From positions 2,294,001 to 2,358,000 of the forward strand of contig NZ_RKHJ01000001.1 of NCBI RefSeq assembly GCF_003752465.1: a DNA stretch of 64,000 nucleotides, written 5' to 3'. How positions within the stretch are numbered: position 1 is the first letter of the stretch; every line of letters starts with the position of its first letter. Under the pieces are notes generated by a model. That model ran no database searches and had not been told where the DNA came from. It saw only the letters and a program-made list of their open reading frames with translations. Shown here in pieces: positions 62,879 to 64,000 of the stretch. This stretch comes from Agrococcus jenensis (GTDB lineage Bacteria > Actinomycetota > Actinomycetes > Actinomycetales > Microbacteriaceae). The translations under genes and the position numbers were made by a program.

Positions 62879-62961
62879 TCCGGGATCCTACGGCTCGGCG
62901 TCCGCGCACCTCGCGGCCCTCCGGCTGGGCGGATTACGATGTGCGGCCAGAGGAGGCGACG

Positions 62962-64000
62962 ATGCCGAGGCGCGATGACGGGATCCGGGCGTTCGTGGAC
63001 GCCCACGAGGACGACATGGTCGCCGAGCTCTCGGCGTGGGTGCGCATCCCCTCGGTCGCGGGTGTGCCGGAGCGCGAGCGGCATCTGCGCAGGTCGGCGT
63101 CGTGGCTCGCGGGCGCGCTGCGCGACCTCGGCTTCCCGATCACGGAGATCTGGCCGGGCGAGACCGGACCCGCGGTGTACGCGGAGTGGTGCGAGGCACC
63201 GGGAGCGCCGACCGTCCTTGTCTGCAGCCACCACGACGTCCGCGCCGTCAAGGACGAGAACTGGGACGAGACCGCGCCGTTCGAGCCCGTGGTGCGCGGC
63301 GGCCGCCTCTACGGCCGCGGCAGCTCGGATGCGAAGGGCCAGGTGCTCGCGCACCTGTGGGCGGTCCGCGCGCACCTGGCGGGCGGCAGGTCGGCGCCGG
63401 CGGTCAACCTGAAGCTGCTCGTCGAGGGCGAGGAGGAGGCCGGCTCCCCGAGCCTCGCCGGCATGCTCGACGAGCAGCGCGCGCGCCTCGACGCGGACGT
63501 GATCCTCTTCTCGGACACGCTCCTGTGGCGCGCGGACCACCCCGCCCTCTGCACGAGCATCCGCGGCATGATCGGCGCGCACCTGGAGGTCTACGGGCCG
63601 CTCACCGACATCCACAGCGGCGCCGTCTCGGGATCCGCGCCGAACCCTGCGATCGAGCTCGGCCGGCTGCTCGGCGAGCTGCAAGACGGCGAGGGCAGGA
63701 TCACGCTGCCCGGCTTCTACGACGACGTCGAGCCCATGTCGGACGGCAGGCGTGGCGAGCTCGCCGCGCTGCCGTACTCCGACGAGGACTGGCTCACGCG
63801 ATCCCACACCCGCAGCATCCGGGGCGAGACGGGCTTCACCGTGCTCGAGCGGCTGTGGGAGCGGCCGGCGCTCGAGGTGATCGCGCTCGCCGCCGGCGAC
63901 CCGGTCGGGGTGAAGCGCGCGGCCGTGCCGTCGATGGCGGCGGCCGACCTCAGCATCCGGCTCGTGGCCGGCCAGCGCGTCGAGGTCGTCGCCGAGCAGC
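62962..64000 (+). CDS. M20/M25 family dipeptidase, truncated by window end
   Basis: The frame runs from ATG 62962 to the last base with no stop (346 codons visible). It has the M20 metal-binding motifs SHHDV, SSDAKGQ, EGEEEAGSP and later residues of the lid domain, matching cytosolic dinuclear zinc dipeptidases and carnosinase-like enzymes. The C-terminus is outside. AGAGGAGG lies 5 nt before the ATG. Confidence 0.9.
   Translation, partial: MPRRDDGIRAFVDAHEDDMVAELSAWVRIPSVAGVPERERHLRRSASWLAGALRDLGFPITEIWPGETGPAVYAEWCEAPGAPTVLVCSHHDVRAVKDENWDETAPFEPVVRGGRLYGRGSSDAKGQVLAHLWAVRAHLAGGRSAPAVNLKLLVEGEEEAGSPSLAGMLDEQRARLDADVILFSDTLLWRADHPALCTSIRGMIGAHLEVYGPLTDIHSGAVSGSAPNPAIELGRLLGELQDGEGRITLPGFYDDVEPMSDGRRGELAALPYSDEDWLTRSHTRSIRGETGFTVLERLWERPALEVIALAAGDPVGVKRAAVPSMAAADLSIRLVAGQRVEVVAEQ

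Overview
The window is about 64 kb of very GC-rich, densely coding DNA with short intergenic gaps, frequent ATGA/GTGA overlaps, many GTG starts and strong GC third-position bias. Gene content fits an aerobic Gram-positive actinobacterium, most likely a Microbacteriaceae (an Agrococcus-like genus is a guess): a ctaE-qcrC-qcrA-qcrB respiratory block, an F420-type PPOX protein, three tandem FemABX ligases, an ECF sigma with a zinc-finger anti-sigma, and CrtI/UbiA carotenoid-type enzymes. No rRNA, tRNA, CRISPR array, phage or insertion sequence was recognised. It reads as ordinary chromosome with small accessory patches.

Layout. 1-8.2 kb: metY (cut by the edge) and a MalY-type lyase; a stress-like operon (SDR, DUF7218, DUF6328); an EamA transporter; an EI24 protein; three consecutive FemABX ligases. 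8.2-12.6 kb: a large imperfect palindrome, HD protein, FUSC protein, APH-type kinase and LLM flavoenzyme. 12.7-16.9 kb: cytochrome bc1 and cytochrome oxidase subunit III genes closed by a clear hairpin terminator. 17-19 kb: trpD and a membrane protein. 19-24 kb: glycerol uptake/phosphorylation (glpF, glpK) divergent from the PTS dihydroxyacetone kinase operon (dhaK, dhaL, dhaM). 24-30 kb: LysR regulator, Asp/Glu racemase, YhhN protein, AAA ATPase and a ThDP enzyme with a structured leader. 29.9-30.06 kb: an 83-bp tandem repeat. 30-36 kb: a three-part SGNH hydrolase / M4 protease / emfourin-like fusion, a DsbA-like protein, a lipoprotein and a GVxGxGG repeat protein. 36-52 kb: mixed metabolism and stress genes, including Mn catalase, a Ser/Thr kinase with a Gly/Asn tail, a cupredoxin lipoprotein and an AraC regulator. 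52.1-54.5 kb: a compact ECF sigma / anti-sigma / lipoprotein / DUF2231 unit. 54.6-64 kb: PCD-VOC fusion, orphan SdhA-like flavoprotein with divergent LysR, cupin, CrtI plus UbiA, two GNATs and a truncated M20 dipeptidase.

The strongest regulatory signals are (i) three promoters sharing GAACC-N16-CGTGT in front of DUF2231, the ECF sigma operon and its lipoprotein, two of them built back-to-back on one perfect 14-bp palindrome, and (ii) a GGGGTACA box 37-46 nt upstream of four separate stress- or envelope-type genes. The most unusual protein is the 719-residue fusion at 30070-32229, which places a protealysin-like protease between an SGNH hydrolase and a domain resembling the protease inhibitor family emfourin. 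All calls come from reading the sequence; no database search was run.
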